Shown in pieces: positions 32,930 through 45,100 of a stretch of 64,000 bases of DNA (positions within the stretch are counted from its first letter, which is position 1; the number at the start of each line of letters is the position of its first letter). The notes beneath the pieces were generated by a model. The model did no database searches and had not been told where the DNA came from. It saw only the letters and a list, made by a program, of their open reading frames with translations. The stretch lies in contig JALDNG010000022.1 in assembly GCA_024349245.1 (NCBI GenBank), positions 15,237,501 through 15,301,500 of the forward strand, in the 5' to 3' direction. This DNA comes from Neodontobutis hainanensis. Lineage: Eukaryota; Chordata; Actinopteri; Gobiiformes; Odontobutidae. A program made the translations under genes and the position numbers.

Positions 32930-35900
32930 GTAAGATGAAAAAGTCACTTTAAAAGCATTTTCTTAACCTTTTACGCAATCAAAATGACTTTAACCATAGA
33001 TAAGTTGTGAATGATAATGGTGTTGTCATTATGGTGTAAACTATGGTTATTTCTTTCTGTGAGTCTGAGTGGATTTGTTGCAGGTGGCACCCCTCAGTTT
33101 TTGTCCCATTTTCTTTCAAAACGTTAGTTATTACTTAATTAATACGGCTTAATAGTAAAAAGAGATCAAGACGGCTAATTCTCTGTAACAGCAAAGATCG
33201 ACTATGGAAGCAAAGAGTGCTTAATAATGATTTTATGTGTGACGCTAATAGAACAACACTGTTCACAACCTGCTTTTTCAAAATTGTGTTACATTTTTTT
33301 CTGGTGCTAAAGTGTGATTATACAAGAGGAAATGCCTGTAAAAAGCTAACGCATGTAATTATTTAACCCCTTTTTGCTCAGAATGAACATTATTTGTCTA
33401 GATTGTCTAGATGGAAGCTAAATATTGACCTCCCCAGATGAGGTAAACAGCTGAACACTTTAATGCAGTTATACTTGAAAAAAAATCAACGTTGTATAAG
33501 AAATAGGTTTTATAAAAAGTATTTGTGCATATTGTTATTTGGTATAAACTGCATTCATGTGGCTTGTAGGGTTAAAAGAAGTAGGTCAATCTGATTAAAT
33601 GTGGTGGCATAATTGCTGATGTTGTTTTTATGAAAATTGGTTCCTAATGGTTCTTGTAAAGAGAAGAATTTACTTTTTTGCAAGTTTTCTAATTTCAGTC
33701 TATGGTCTATGCACTATATAAAAAAACAAACATGCAACTATTTTGAATATTGTGATAACTAAAGACTAAAGAAGACAAATGTGGTGAAACTCACTTGGGA
33801 TTGTTAACTTTTCATGAATATTGTAAATTTCCTACGTGTAAAGTTAATTTGCATTGTTGTAAAGAAGGAATAATTTTCATGTTTTATGACAAAAAAAACA
33901 TCAAAATAAATTTAAAGCTATTGTTGTAGTGATTGTGAGAGTTACATAGCGTTACTTTAAGGACATACAAGGCTCTGGACAAACCTCCACTTGTCCAAGC
34001 AACAATATTAGAGACTGAATCAGGACTAATCAGGTCAAAACTAGGACTAAAACTAGTAATGAACCAGGTTTAAACAAGGTTTTAATTTGGATGTACCACA
34101 GTTTGAGTTAAGCTGAATATTGTAATTGTTAAAGTGGTATATTTTGCAGCTGGAGTCTAATAATATAATATATTTTAGTTTTAATTACTAAAACTTATTG
34201 CACTGAGCTTTCACTAATTTAAAAGGACAGATGTGGTTATTGCAGCCTCGTAAACAGGTCTAAAATCAGCCTGCTCCTCGTGTTTGTAGGTCGACTGGGT
34301 TGTGGCCCAGGAGTAGGCTGCTGCGTGACTGTTGTTGGCAGGAAGTCTCTGCTGACTCCTGTGTGTATGCCAGTGGGTCGCAGCCCACGGTGTGCTTCTA
34401 GGCCTGATTGTTTTTGACAGATCGGAGACATGTGACTGTATGACTGGAATTCCTTCATGAGCAGTCGATGAGTGAGTGTCTTGTGTTGTGTTGAGGCTCG
34501 AGCCCGCTGCTGTCTGACCTGACCCAGGACTGTTGTGGAAACACTTCAAGATAACTTTTGTGAGCCAGCTGTAGACTGGTGTCCCGATCCTAACCCAATG
34601 AGGCTGGTAGTGCATCGTCTCTGACGTGGACGTAGTAACAGCGAGCAGGTTAGTATTTGTGATATTCAAATGACATTTTCCACAAGTAACAGTAATAAAA
34701 CAATACCCAGTCATTTCTATACAATAAGTCTGACTTTTGTGGATTTGAGTTGGCTTTCCAGGAGGTAATCTAACAGATGCAGATTAAACTGCCTCTGGAC
34801 TATGCATGGGAGAGTCTGACGGTATGATAACTTTGTGGAAAAATATCACAGTACGACATAGTCACAAATTATCATTTTTATCATAACGCTTTTCCACCTA
34901 GTAGTAGTAGTAGACGCTCAAAGCGCTTTACATTAAGCTTCCATTTACCAGTGTTACATCTGGAACACCACTTGAAGCAAGGTGGGTTAAGTATCTTGCC
35001 CACGAACACAACTACAGTATGTGGGGGAGAGCGGGATGTTATGGGATCGAGCAGGCATCGAACTGCCCCCCCGCTGGTCGAAGGACAGCCACTCTACCAA
35101 CTGAGCTACTTCCGGCCATTTTTGGCTTGTTACAATAGCCATTGGGTAACCGCCATCCTGTTGCTGTGTTGAATTGTCTTCCGTAAAACTGATGTGTAAT
35201 AGGCTTTTTAACACAGTTTACCACTTATTAGTTCATCTTTGTGACAAAAAATGCCAAAAGGTGCTAATGCATTGATTACAACAAAGCAAAGCATGTGATA
35301 AAGTGATATCTGTTTCTGAACTGTTTTCACACAATGACCTGAAAAATTATTCAGTTGACTGAAAAAATAGTCCCGCACCAAGCTAAAGTTGCCGATCCCT
35401 GACATAGAGTTGGTATCATTTTAGAAATTGCTGTGAAGGAAAAAGATTGCAGACCCATTTCACTTTACAAACTGAATGGCACAACTAACAACTTGCAAGA
35501 CCTTAAATTAAATAAAGTCCATTCCAACTTAAAAATGTTGTTTAGAGGTTGCACTAGACATGAGTATAGAGCACGTCTGACTTGGCCTTGAAATGATACT
35601 CATAAATGGAACATAGGAAAATCTTTCTCATCTAGTCTTCACCTCCTACTTCATTCATTCATTAACCTGACGCCATTGTCTGCGTGTTACAATGTCATGT
35701 TCTCTTCTGCAAAATTGATGAGACTTCCCTGTCAAGGTGAAACAGAAGATGCTATCCAAATTTAGTTTGGTTTCAAAAGGCTTCACATGTTTTGTACCAG
35801 GTTCCTTAAAGAAGGAGTCATAAATAAATAAAAGAATCAATGTTTAGTCTGGACTTAATACATTTATAAATTACATTATAATTACATTATATTAAAAGAA

Positions 35901-38589
35901 CAATAGGCAGAAGGAAAGTTTTTTTTGTTTTTGTTTTTTCTGTTTAAGTGATAAATTGTGTATTTATGATGACATCTTCTGGTATTCCGTGTTGTATTAT
36001 CCAATCAAGAGAGAGTACTCCTTGAAAAGGGTGTGTGTGCAGTTGTCAGAGGGTTCAAACAGTGTTGGAGCAGGTGTAAACCCATCTCCAGTGAGCTGTA
36101 TTTGACTCCACAGTAGCTAAATTTGTATAAGTTTGTAGCTCAGTAGGTTAAGTCTATTGTATTTGTAGAAAATGAGCGACTGTCATCCATTAGTGCTTTG
36201 GTTAACGATGAAAAAAAGTCCAGTCTGAAAGAAATAACATCCTGTCAGTTGTCCAGTTATTTCCTTCCAGTAATAGTTATATGATCATAACCTGCTACAA
36301 AACACACACTTTAAAGGCATTCACCAAACACAGAGGTAACCTGACGCCGCTGTGCACTGTTCCCATCCACCTGTCCTCCCTCCACAGCAGCAGAGGCACA
36401 GAGGAGCCCTTGTCTGATCCTCCCTCGATACTGGGCCAAGTATTTTTTAACAAGAATCCATGGCAACTCTCCTCTGGTGAGGGGCAGCCTTGACTTTTTG
36501 GCCTCTCTTGCTCCCGAAACAAAGGCTAAAAGTTACAGACGGAGGCAGCAAAGGGGAGTGGGGGGGCCGAGAGGGCCCGGGACAGGACAGGGGGGCAGTG
36601 AGAGGGATGAAAGATTCAGTGGAATGACTGAGGGGGATAATGAGAGAAGGTGTCTTGAGTTGGAGGCTCTGAGGCGAGACCTTCTCCACAGATGCTGTCG
36701 TGGAGAACAAAGAGCAGAGAGTTATGGCACTGGGCTGCGGTCCACTTACAGTGCCAGGCACCGACTCTCAGCACGGACCTCCACACGTTTCAATGGATGT
36801 TACCATCCCACCAGGGAATCCAGGAAAATGTGCTGCCTCTGTATTGTTAAATAACAAATCAAAAACAAAAAATGTATAATTTGCTGCTTCTGACAATTAG
36901 TTATTACGTTTATTTTAATAAATTAATCCATCTTTTTCTAAGATAATTGCTTCAAATACTTTTCTTCTTTATTAGAAAAACACATCAGCATAGCTACCCA
37001 CCATTAAAAATAAATGCTACACATAACAATACATTTTAAAAGCGATAGATAAATAATACTAGTTTTCATTAAAACAATAAAAGGACATGATTAACTAAAA
37101 CAATAAAAACAACAGTGGACCACACAACTTTTTTGGTTAAAAGCCAAAGGGTAAGATTTCTGTGAATGAAGATGATCACAATAGAGCAAAGTCAAGAAGC
37201 ATAAAACTTGACGCTTCAAATTTGTCTAATCTGTGCATTCAGTTGTTCCTCAATATTTGGCAGATAATGTACCTGTTTATGAAAAAGTGGTGTCAGGACG
37301 TTCCTCTTTACAACATTAAATAGTGGCTACTTCTCATAATGCAATCCACACTGATAAATATATCCCTTTGTAATGGCTTTAAAACTGCTGATAGTGTCCA
37401 AACTGTGTCATTTGGAAACATGGATCATAATCTGATTGGCTGTAACAGTAATAATGAAATACAAGTTTGTACATTCAAAGGTCGTATTGTGCGAGCCGTA
37501 ATGCCATTGAACATAAAAATGAACTCAGGGTCATTACATATGAACCAAGGAGAATATGTCATTTTTAGTGTACAGTACACAATGTTTCTGTTCAGTCTGG
37601 TCACAATAATAATGGTAAAAATCTGATCTGAGAGGCATTTTAAACCAATAAAATGAGGGACAAAATGTCACAAATATAAAGGTGTGACGGGTTACAGACC
37701 TTGTTACCACACCGCTCTATCTTTGAATTTGTTATGGTCTTCCTGATCAGAAAACAGGAGTTAGCAGATACGTGCAACAGTATAAACTTAAGAGTAAACA
37801 CTTCTAAAGTTATCGTGGCTCAATTAACATTGAATCAGACGACGTAAATGAGCCAATACAAGAGTGTTTGTGTTGAAGTATCCCTGTCTGTAGCAGTCTG
37901 TTACAAGTTTACTGTAGCTCTCAGCGTTGCATTCCTATCAGACACAGATTGTATACAAAAGGAAAAATGTAAGAATGTAATTTTTACTCCTTCTGTGTTG
38001 TTTGGCCACTGCTTATTTTTGCCTCCCTGTATAGCTTTGTGCTGAAGAAAGGCCATTGTTAGGGGCAAAGCTGGCCTTGAAAATCTTCACAAAAAAGTAA
38101 GAAAATAATTTTTTTGTTGCGGGAAGGACGCAGACTGTTCAAAGTCTGTCTGAGCATTGTGTGGGGGTTGGAGAGAAACTCCTACGGCGCGGAAAAAAAT
38201 GGAAAAGGGAGGCATTGTTGTTTTGCTGCTCTCTCCGTCCCGGTGCCGACATCTCTGTGCCCGCTCTGGGACCTCAAAGCTAAGATCACTCCACTGATTT
38301 CCACAATGAAGCACTTCCGATTTATGTTCTGCTGTCGTAAAGTGTTCTCTGTAGAGCTTAATTTACCTGGAAGAAATTGCAGAACAAACCTACTCTCATA
38401 AATGACACGCAATTGGAAATGGTCAAACATTTACACGTTGGTGTTACTAAGCCTCATTAGTGAGTCATGCCTCCTTATCCATATCTCCACCTAGTCATAT
38501 CAGGAGGACAGCACACACACAGCTCCTTTTACTTCAGTCCAGTACACTCGACTCTTTAAGAACTGTGCACTTACTTTTACCTTCCACAG
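32930..38589 (+). other. ocln: Probable ocln intron 1
   Basis: Contains the SINE at 34915-35118, a TTAA-family end near 33940-33962, and a GC-richer purine-rich patch at 36470-36800 with open frames on both strands but no recognisable protein. Possibly regulatory; nothing supports a gene. Confidence 0.5.
34915..35118 (-). mobile_element. tRNA-headed SINE, copy 1
   Basis: On the - strand: GTAGCTCAGTTGGTAGAGTG (A-box), a degenerate B-box near gttcgatgcc, then a tail through ttgcttcaagtggtgttcc. Not a functional tRNA: the acceptor stem does not pair. Shares its tail with the copy at 55385. Confidence 0.7.
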
Positions 38590-38596
38590 ATCCACC

Positions 38597-39166
38597 ATGT
38601 TTGACAAGCTGCACTACGACAGTCCGCCTGTCTACAGCCCCCCTTTCAGCAACGGCTACGGATCCCCAGGTAGTTTCCACGGGCCTCAGAGCGACTACAA
38701 CACAAACCCTCCTCCACCGGGATCCTACTACATCGAGGACAAGCCGCAGCACTTCTACAAATGGCTGTCACCTCCTGGGATCATCAAAGCCATGATGGCA
38801 ACTATAATCGTTCTGTGTGTGGCCATATTCGCCTGCGTGGCCTCGACGCTCATGTGGGATATGCAGTATGGGATGGGGTACGGCTCCGGGATGGGATACG
38901 GAAGTGGATACCCCGGCGGTAGTTATGGTTCAAGTTACGGTTCAGGGTATGGTGGCTATGGAGGAGGATATGGCAACTACGGAAACTACTACGGCTCGTA
39001 CGTATCCCCTTATTCTGCCAAAACGGCCATGATCGCTATGGCAGCCATTAACTTTTTAGTAGCTCTGGCCTTTTTCATCACAAGCTTCTCCAAGTCCCCC
39101 GTCGTTCGCAGCAGGAAGTTCTTCCTTGCTCTGCTCATAACCAGCGTCATCATGGGCTTCCTCCAG
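38597..39166 (+). CDS. ocln: ocln start exon: N-tail, TM1, loop 1, TM2, part of TM3
   Basis: Starts MFDKLHYDSPPVYSPP. The ATG (context ccaccATG, near-ideal Kozak) follows an acceptor at 38588-38589. Encodes residues 1-190, including the Gly/Tyr-rich extracellular loop (GYGSGMGYGSGYPGGSYG). Donor gtaatg, phase 0. The frame runs 19 codons into the intron. Confidence 0.96.
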
Positions 39167-42100
39167 GTAATGACCTTCACGTCTTTGTCACATGCTTCTT
39201 GTTACTGGGCTTGTCTGTCGTCATGAAGTCAACATAGTAGTTTAAAAGTAGGCATCTGGACATTGTTTTGAAGCTTGAAGAAGGCTTTGTCAGTTTTGTA
39301 GCCTTTTTTAAGAGGTAAATAACTTCAAGCTTCAAAGCTTTGACTGATGCCTACTTCCAAACAAATTTAGTATAATATGACCTGGATGAATGGAAACCAA
39401 GTAATTGTCAAGTTTTGGTTATAAATGAGTTTTAAATCTTTTCATTTCAACATCATCCAAGCGTGAAGATTTTAATTAAGCCAACGAGGCAGTTAACGAT
39501 TGTTAATTTTATCTATTTTTATTGAGAAAACAACGTGACAAAAAATCTATTGATACAAACGTGAGGTGCACAAGTGCTCACTGTAAAATGATGTTCTTAA
39601 TAGTTACACAAGATTATGTAGGTACTATTGAAGAACTTAATTTAAAACACAATTAATCATAGCCAAAAATTATGTATTTGTAGATTAATATAAAAAAAAA
39701 CAGTGATTTCTCAAACTTATTAAATGGGTTGCATTGTAATCATAGCAACCTTGTCATAACAGAGTTAATCCAGTCTTAGACCAGGTCCAGACTCATGGAG
39801 GTCAGTGTTTGGTGAAGGAAACAGAGTTAGTCCAGTCTTAGACCAGGTCCAGACTCATGGAGGTCAGTGTTTGGTGAAGGAGGCCGAGTTAGTCCAGTCT
39901 TAGACCAGGTCCAGACTCATGGAGGTCAGTGTTTGGTGAAGGAGGCCGAGTTAGTCCAGTCTTAGACCAGGTCCAGACTCATGGAGGTCAGTGTTTGGTG
40001 AAGGAAACAGAGTAAGTCCAGTCTTAGACCAGGTCCAGACTCATGGGTGTCGGTGTTTGGTGAAGGAAACAGAGTAAGTCCAATCTTAGACCAGGTCCAG
40101 ACTCATGGGTGTCAGTGTTTGGTGAAGGAAACAGAGTAAGTCCAGTCTTAGACCAGGTCCAGACTCATGGGTGTCAGTGTTTGGTGAAGGAAACAGAGTA
40201 AGTCCAGTCTTAGACCAGGTCCAGACTCATGGGTGTCAGTGTTTGGTGAAGGAAACAGAGTAAGTCCAGTCTTAGACCAGGTCCAGACTCATGGAGGTCA
40301 GTGTTTGGTGAAGAAAACCTATACAGAAATGTCATCATAACCTACCAAATTCTATTAAATCATTTTTCAGTAACATAACTCTAATTGAAACAGTTGTATA
40401 ATAGTTATAACTTTTAATAATTCTATATAGCAAATATGTTTTTCTATTATACAAAAGGTAAACCATTCTGATCCTACACCACTGTGTCCTTCTTTTCCAG
40501 GGCATCATTAATATCGTCTACATCGTTGGAGTGAACCCCATGGCTCAGGGCTCGTCCAGTATGATGTACAACCCGATGCTGATGATGTGCCAGAACATGT
40601 ACCAGACCAGTTACTCTCAGATGGGAGGGGTGGGAGGCTTCCCCATGTACAACCAGTACCTGTACCACTACTGCTTTGTCGACCCTCAGGAGGTGTGTAG
40701 CTTTTTTAATCAAACTGATGGAGGAGACCCACATTGAGATGCTACAGACCAAGCGTTCTTCTTTTATAGCATTTAGTTCTATTTCAGTGACATTTTGCTC
40801 CATTTTTGCAAAGCTTTGACCTTTTTTACAGACAATTTATTTATTTTTACTGAGGTTTTTGATGTTTTCTTTTTAATATTACGTCCATTTTTGTGAAGCA
40901 TTGTCCTTTTGTGACTGTTAGGCCTTGAGTCTGACGTGTGTAGTTTACATGATTAAGATACCAATCTGGACTCACACAACGCTTCCCATATTTATGGTCA
41001 TTAACGATTTTATTCCTGTGTTTCTGCTTTCCCAGGGAGTTGCCATGGTTTGTGGCTTCCTGGTTGTCATCGCTTTGGGAGTTGCGGCTTTCTACGCTTA
41101 CAAAACCAGGGGCAAGATATGGCGCTACGGGAAACCGAACATTTACTGGGATCACCCTCTTGTCGGTGGGAAGGCCTCGGAGGGAAGAGACGTGGAGGAT
41201 TGGGTAAGAAATGACACAATAACAATGAGAGCTGCAGATTATTTGGATTTAAAAGAGAAAATCAGAGTGACCTTCAGTGTTGTGGTCACCGCTTGCAGCC
41301 AAATAGGGTCAGAGAGCTTAAGTTCAGTCAGATTTGATAAAATGATAAAATGTCCAACTGCAGTGATTTTCTATATTTGTTTATGCAGAAAACTTGCACG
41401 CATGGAATACAATGTAAAGGTGTGAGTTAGTTTTACTCAGAGTCAAGTCATCGCAAATAAAAGTAGGTTGGTGATTGTGGTAAAGGTAAAGGTGATCGTA
41501 GAAGAGGGAGGTACAGTAAATGACCAAACAGAGGCTTGTCAGATAAGTTCTTAAGAGTCCTTAATATCATTGAAAGAATTTTAAAGTTAAGCGCTTTTTC
41601 TGAATTTTAGATCAAACATAGGACTTCAAAATGTAACTTGCATATGTGATGTATAATTTGTATAAATAATATATCACTGGTTTAAAGTGATGGACAAAAT
41701 TGACAATAGGACTTGAAGGTTCTTGATAAAGTTAGAGGGGAATGCTATTTTCGGGGGGCATTCTACCTTATCAGAGCGATTGTACTATTGTCAGTGGGAG
41801 GGACGGGATGACACACAGCAAATGTCCCATGTCTCTCCAGTCTGTACTGAATCCCATATGATACCTATTATGAGCTGATCCACCCGCAAATGCTTTCTGT
41901 CGACATCGTTTAGCTCTGTGACAAGTTTTCCCGACGCACTTTAATGAGTTGAAAGTCTAAAAGGAGTGTCAAATATCGAGCTGTGTTAGTTTTTATGATC
42001 CACAGGGAACTATCACATGTCCCAAATAGTGTTTGGTCCAACTCAGTCACTTTGTTCAGGGTCAGAGCTGATAGCTGCCAGCGCTTGTTTGTGTGAGGTC

Positions 42101-45100
42101 TACCTGGTTTCACTCTGAATAATCATTAACCGCTTGAGCAGATATGAGCCGCAGCTGGTTTCTAGAGACTGCCTTTAGTTTTTTATATCAATGACAGGCG
42201 GCAGGTTGATTATTGACTTGACCTGACACTTTTTAAAAGATGCCGGTTGCAGTCAATGGTTGATAAAGAAAGGTAAGAGGCTTGGGTTGTGAAGTAAAAT
42301 ATGGTTATGAACGGCTGTGTAACAAGCTTTTATTTGTAATTTCCATCTGATTTTGTTTATGTCTGTTTAGGTGCAGCACATTTTTACTAATGAACCCTAG
42401 CAGTTCAGTTTGTAGATCCCACTCCCCATGCTTTGGTCAGAAACTATAACTCAGAGAGAACGCACATCACTTAAAAACCTGTTCCTAGTATTAAACAGAG
42501 GTGACGGTGAAAACAAGCAGCAGGTGAACTATGTTTGCCTCTACACTAGCCATATGGATGTTTCTTAGCTCAGTGAGTTGATGTAAATAAGCTCAAGTCA
42601 TAATGACTTATGGTACAAACTGTGTTACATCATGTCTCTCATTCGTTAATTGCTGAGTGCTTCAGGCCGTGGTCAGTAAGTAAAAGACGGGACTAACATG
42701 ACGTGTTGTATCTTGATAATATAGAGCTGTTTGTGTTGAATGTAGCTGTATCTTCAGAGTGGCATCATGTCCACAGAGGTGCAGAGTCACAGCAGACGAG
42801 AGCAAACGAGACGAGAGACAACCCTATGACTAGCTCCTGTGTGTAATAATGCACCAGGCTTAATGATGTCATCTGGGCTGAAGGAGCCGTAGAGAAGTGT
42901 ACACTCTTACTGTCAGAAAAAACACAATGACTGGAGCTGCAATGGGAAAATGTGCAGAAAAGTACTTTGTCTTGACCTATATTACATTATTGTAGGATTA
43001 GGAGAAGATTAGATAGGGACATTTACCTTATGACCACGAAAGAGGTGGTAAGTGACACAGAATTGAGACAAACTTTTTCATTGAAGGATTAAACACAAGC
43101 TAATACCAGCAGCAGAGCGGGAGAACTGTTATATATACTGTTATAACTGTTATAGAAACTGTTGTCATAAAAGACTACACAATGCTCTCCAATTTTATCA
43201 AAAGTGCAAAACGTTTATAAAAGCATGTCTAAGTTTAAATTCATTCATCAATCATTTAGAGGAGCTGTCATATCCTGGTAAAGGCGCAATTGAGAATTTG
43301 TTAAAAACTGAGCTACATCACCAGAGCAGTGATGGTCAAAGACTGCAGAGCTCAGAGCTGCCTGTCCCGGGCCGATGACCTCACACAGTGGCCTCTTTCA
43401 GCCTCATTGTGCCCTCTGCATGAGGTCACCACAGTGGTCTTCTGCAGAGGCCTGTGCAGGAGCGCTCCGGAGATGTTGGAGCTCAGGCTGTGACCTCTGT
43501 AATGAAATTACCAGTGAATATTGTTTATGATATGACATTTTTTGTGTTGTTGTGGCCTTTGTTCACAGACAAGATTGTCCAGTCTTGCTTTGAAACCATG
43601 ATGGACCATATTTATTAAACATTCTAAACACAAATAAAATGCAACATGACTTTTCCTGAGGGTTCTGGCAATCTCTGTTAACTTTGCTGTTCAGATTACA
43701 TTTCATTTAGAAACCTAAACAAACAGACATATAAAACCTCATTAGGACTTCACTCTGTAAGACTATTTATCAAAAACACAAGATATTGTGATTCAAGTCT
43801 TTAAATGTTTACTCCTTCATTTTATCTTTGCTGTGCTTCACCGGCTCAGCTTTTTGAGGAGCCACACTCTGCTGATGCTCTGTGTCCTGCAGCTGTGGCG
43901 CTCACTGAAGGGGCATTGTTGGGATTCTTACATGAATAAACTCTTCAGATGAGAGCCTCCTGTTGCTGCCAGAGGGGTATCTGCCCCCGCCCAAAATGAT
44001 GAATTGTTTTTCAGGGGTGAGGCCGATGTGCCGCTCTCAACCTGAACTCGGAGGAATTTGGGGAGTTTTTTTAACTTGAGCAATTTACTGTGTAACCTGT
44101 TGCCATATCTTTTTTTGGCTCATTTTTCAAGGCAACTGTAAATATTTAGTCTAACAATTATGACAAAACATCTCTTTTCAGCATTAGTTTGTATGTTCCC
44201 ACCTTCTCATTTTGATGCTGAATCTTATGAAAACTGTTTTATGGCCTCTGTAAAAAAACATCCAGGAAACAGCTTTTCGACAAATGCCCAGAACAGTCGG
44301 CTAGAGGGTAGGATAAACAACTCTGAAGTATGCGAGAAGTATCTGGAGGGAAGAAATAAAAAGATTAAACTTTGTCTGTAAATCTGGTGCCATCACCTCT
44401 GTTACGGTTTATGTTGTTGCACATGAGGCACATAAATTAAAACTCCATTTGTTTGTGGACTCACAGATTAAACTCTTCCGCCAAAGCCTCCAAATTGTAT
44501 TATCTAATTTAAAGCGGCACTACTCATTTTTCTATTTGCTGTCTTTGTCTCAAACGCTCTTACCCCGACAGCAGCTGGGACCTCTAATGTGTTTCTTTTG
44601 CTAAAAAAGTAAAATCAGACAAATTTTCCTCCACAAAATACAAATACGTACATTACATCAGGCCCAGGTTTCAAGCTTACAGTAAACTTTTAGCTCCGAC
44701 TTCATTGTCAGCACGGCAATTATTGACAACTCATTCAATTTGATTGAAGCCAATCTTTATCACGGTTTCCGTTTTCTCTGGTTATGTCTTTTTTTTTTGT
44801 TTCTCTAATAAAAGATGGGTTGGGTGCTGAACATAAACTTTCTTTGTTTTAGCGGCAGCCATTACTTCCTTATTGACATCAGTGTCGGCCAATGGGAGCG
44901 CTCCTTTTTCCTAAAGCTGTGATTGGGCAAAACTCCCGTTCAAGACTGAAAATTCTTATCAATTAAAATCCTTAATCTTAAAGCCCCGATGAAGTCATAA
45001 GGTCTTGTTTTTTTCACAGATGATTCCTGTTATAATACGCTTAGTCAGTTGATTAAATGGTTCTTTTTTTACAATCCTAAAAAACTCACATACTCCCTGT

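Noticed and set aside
34214..34714. Longest minus-strand open frame (166 codons) between csnk1g2 and the ocln start exon
   Set aside because: No recognisable domain, low-complexity Thr/Ser/His/Gln composition, overlapping frames also open; no splice or promoter context.
35040..35118. A tRNA gene
   Set aside because: A- and B-box-like words are present, but no acceptor-stem pairing and the tail matches a second copy at 55385, so it is a SINE.
36447..36854. Overlapping + and - frames in a GC-richer patch
   Set aside because: Purine-rich composition keeps several frames open; no homology and no matching splice sites.
39761..40318. CRISPR-like array
   Set aside because: Repeats are contiguous 62-bp units without unique spacers, in a vertebrate intron.
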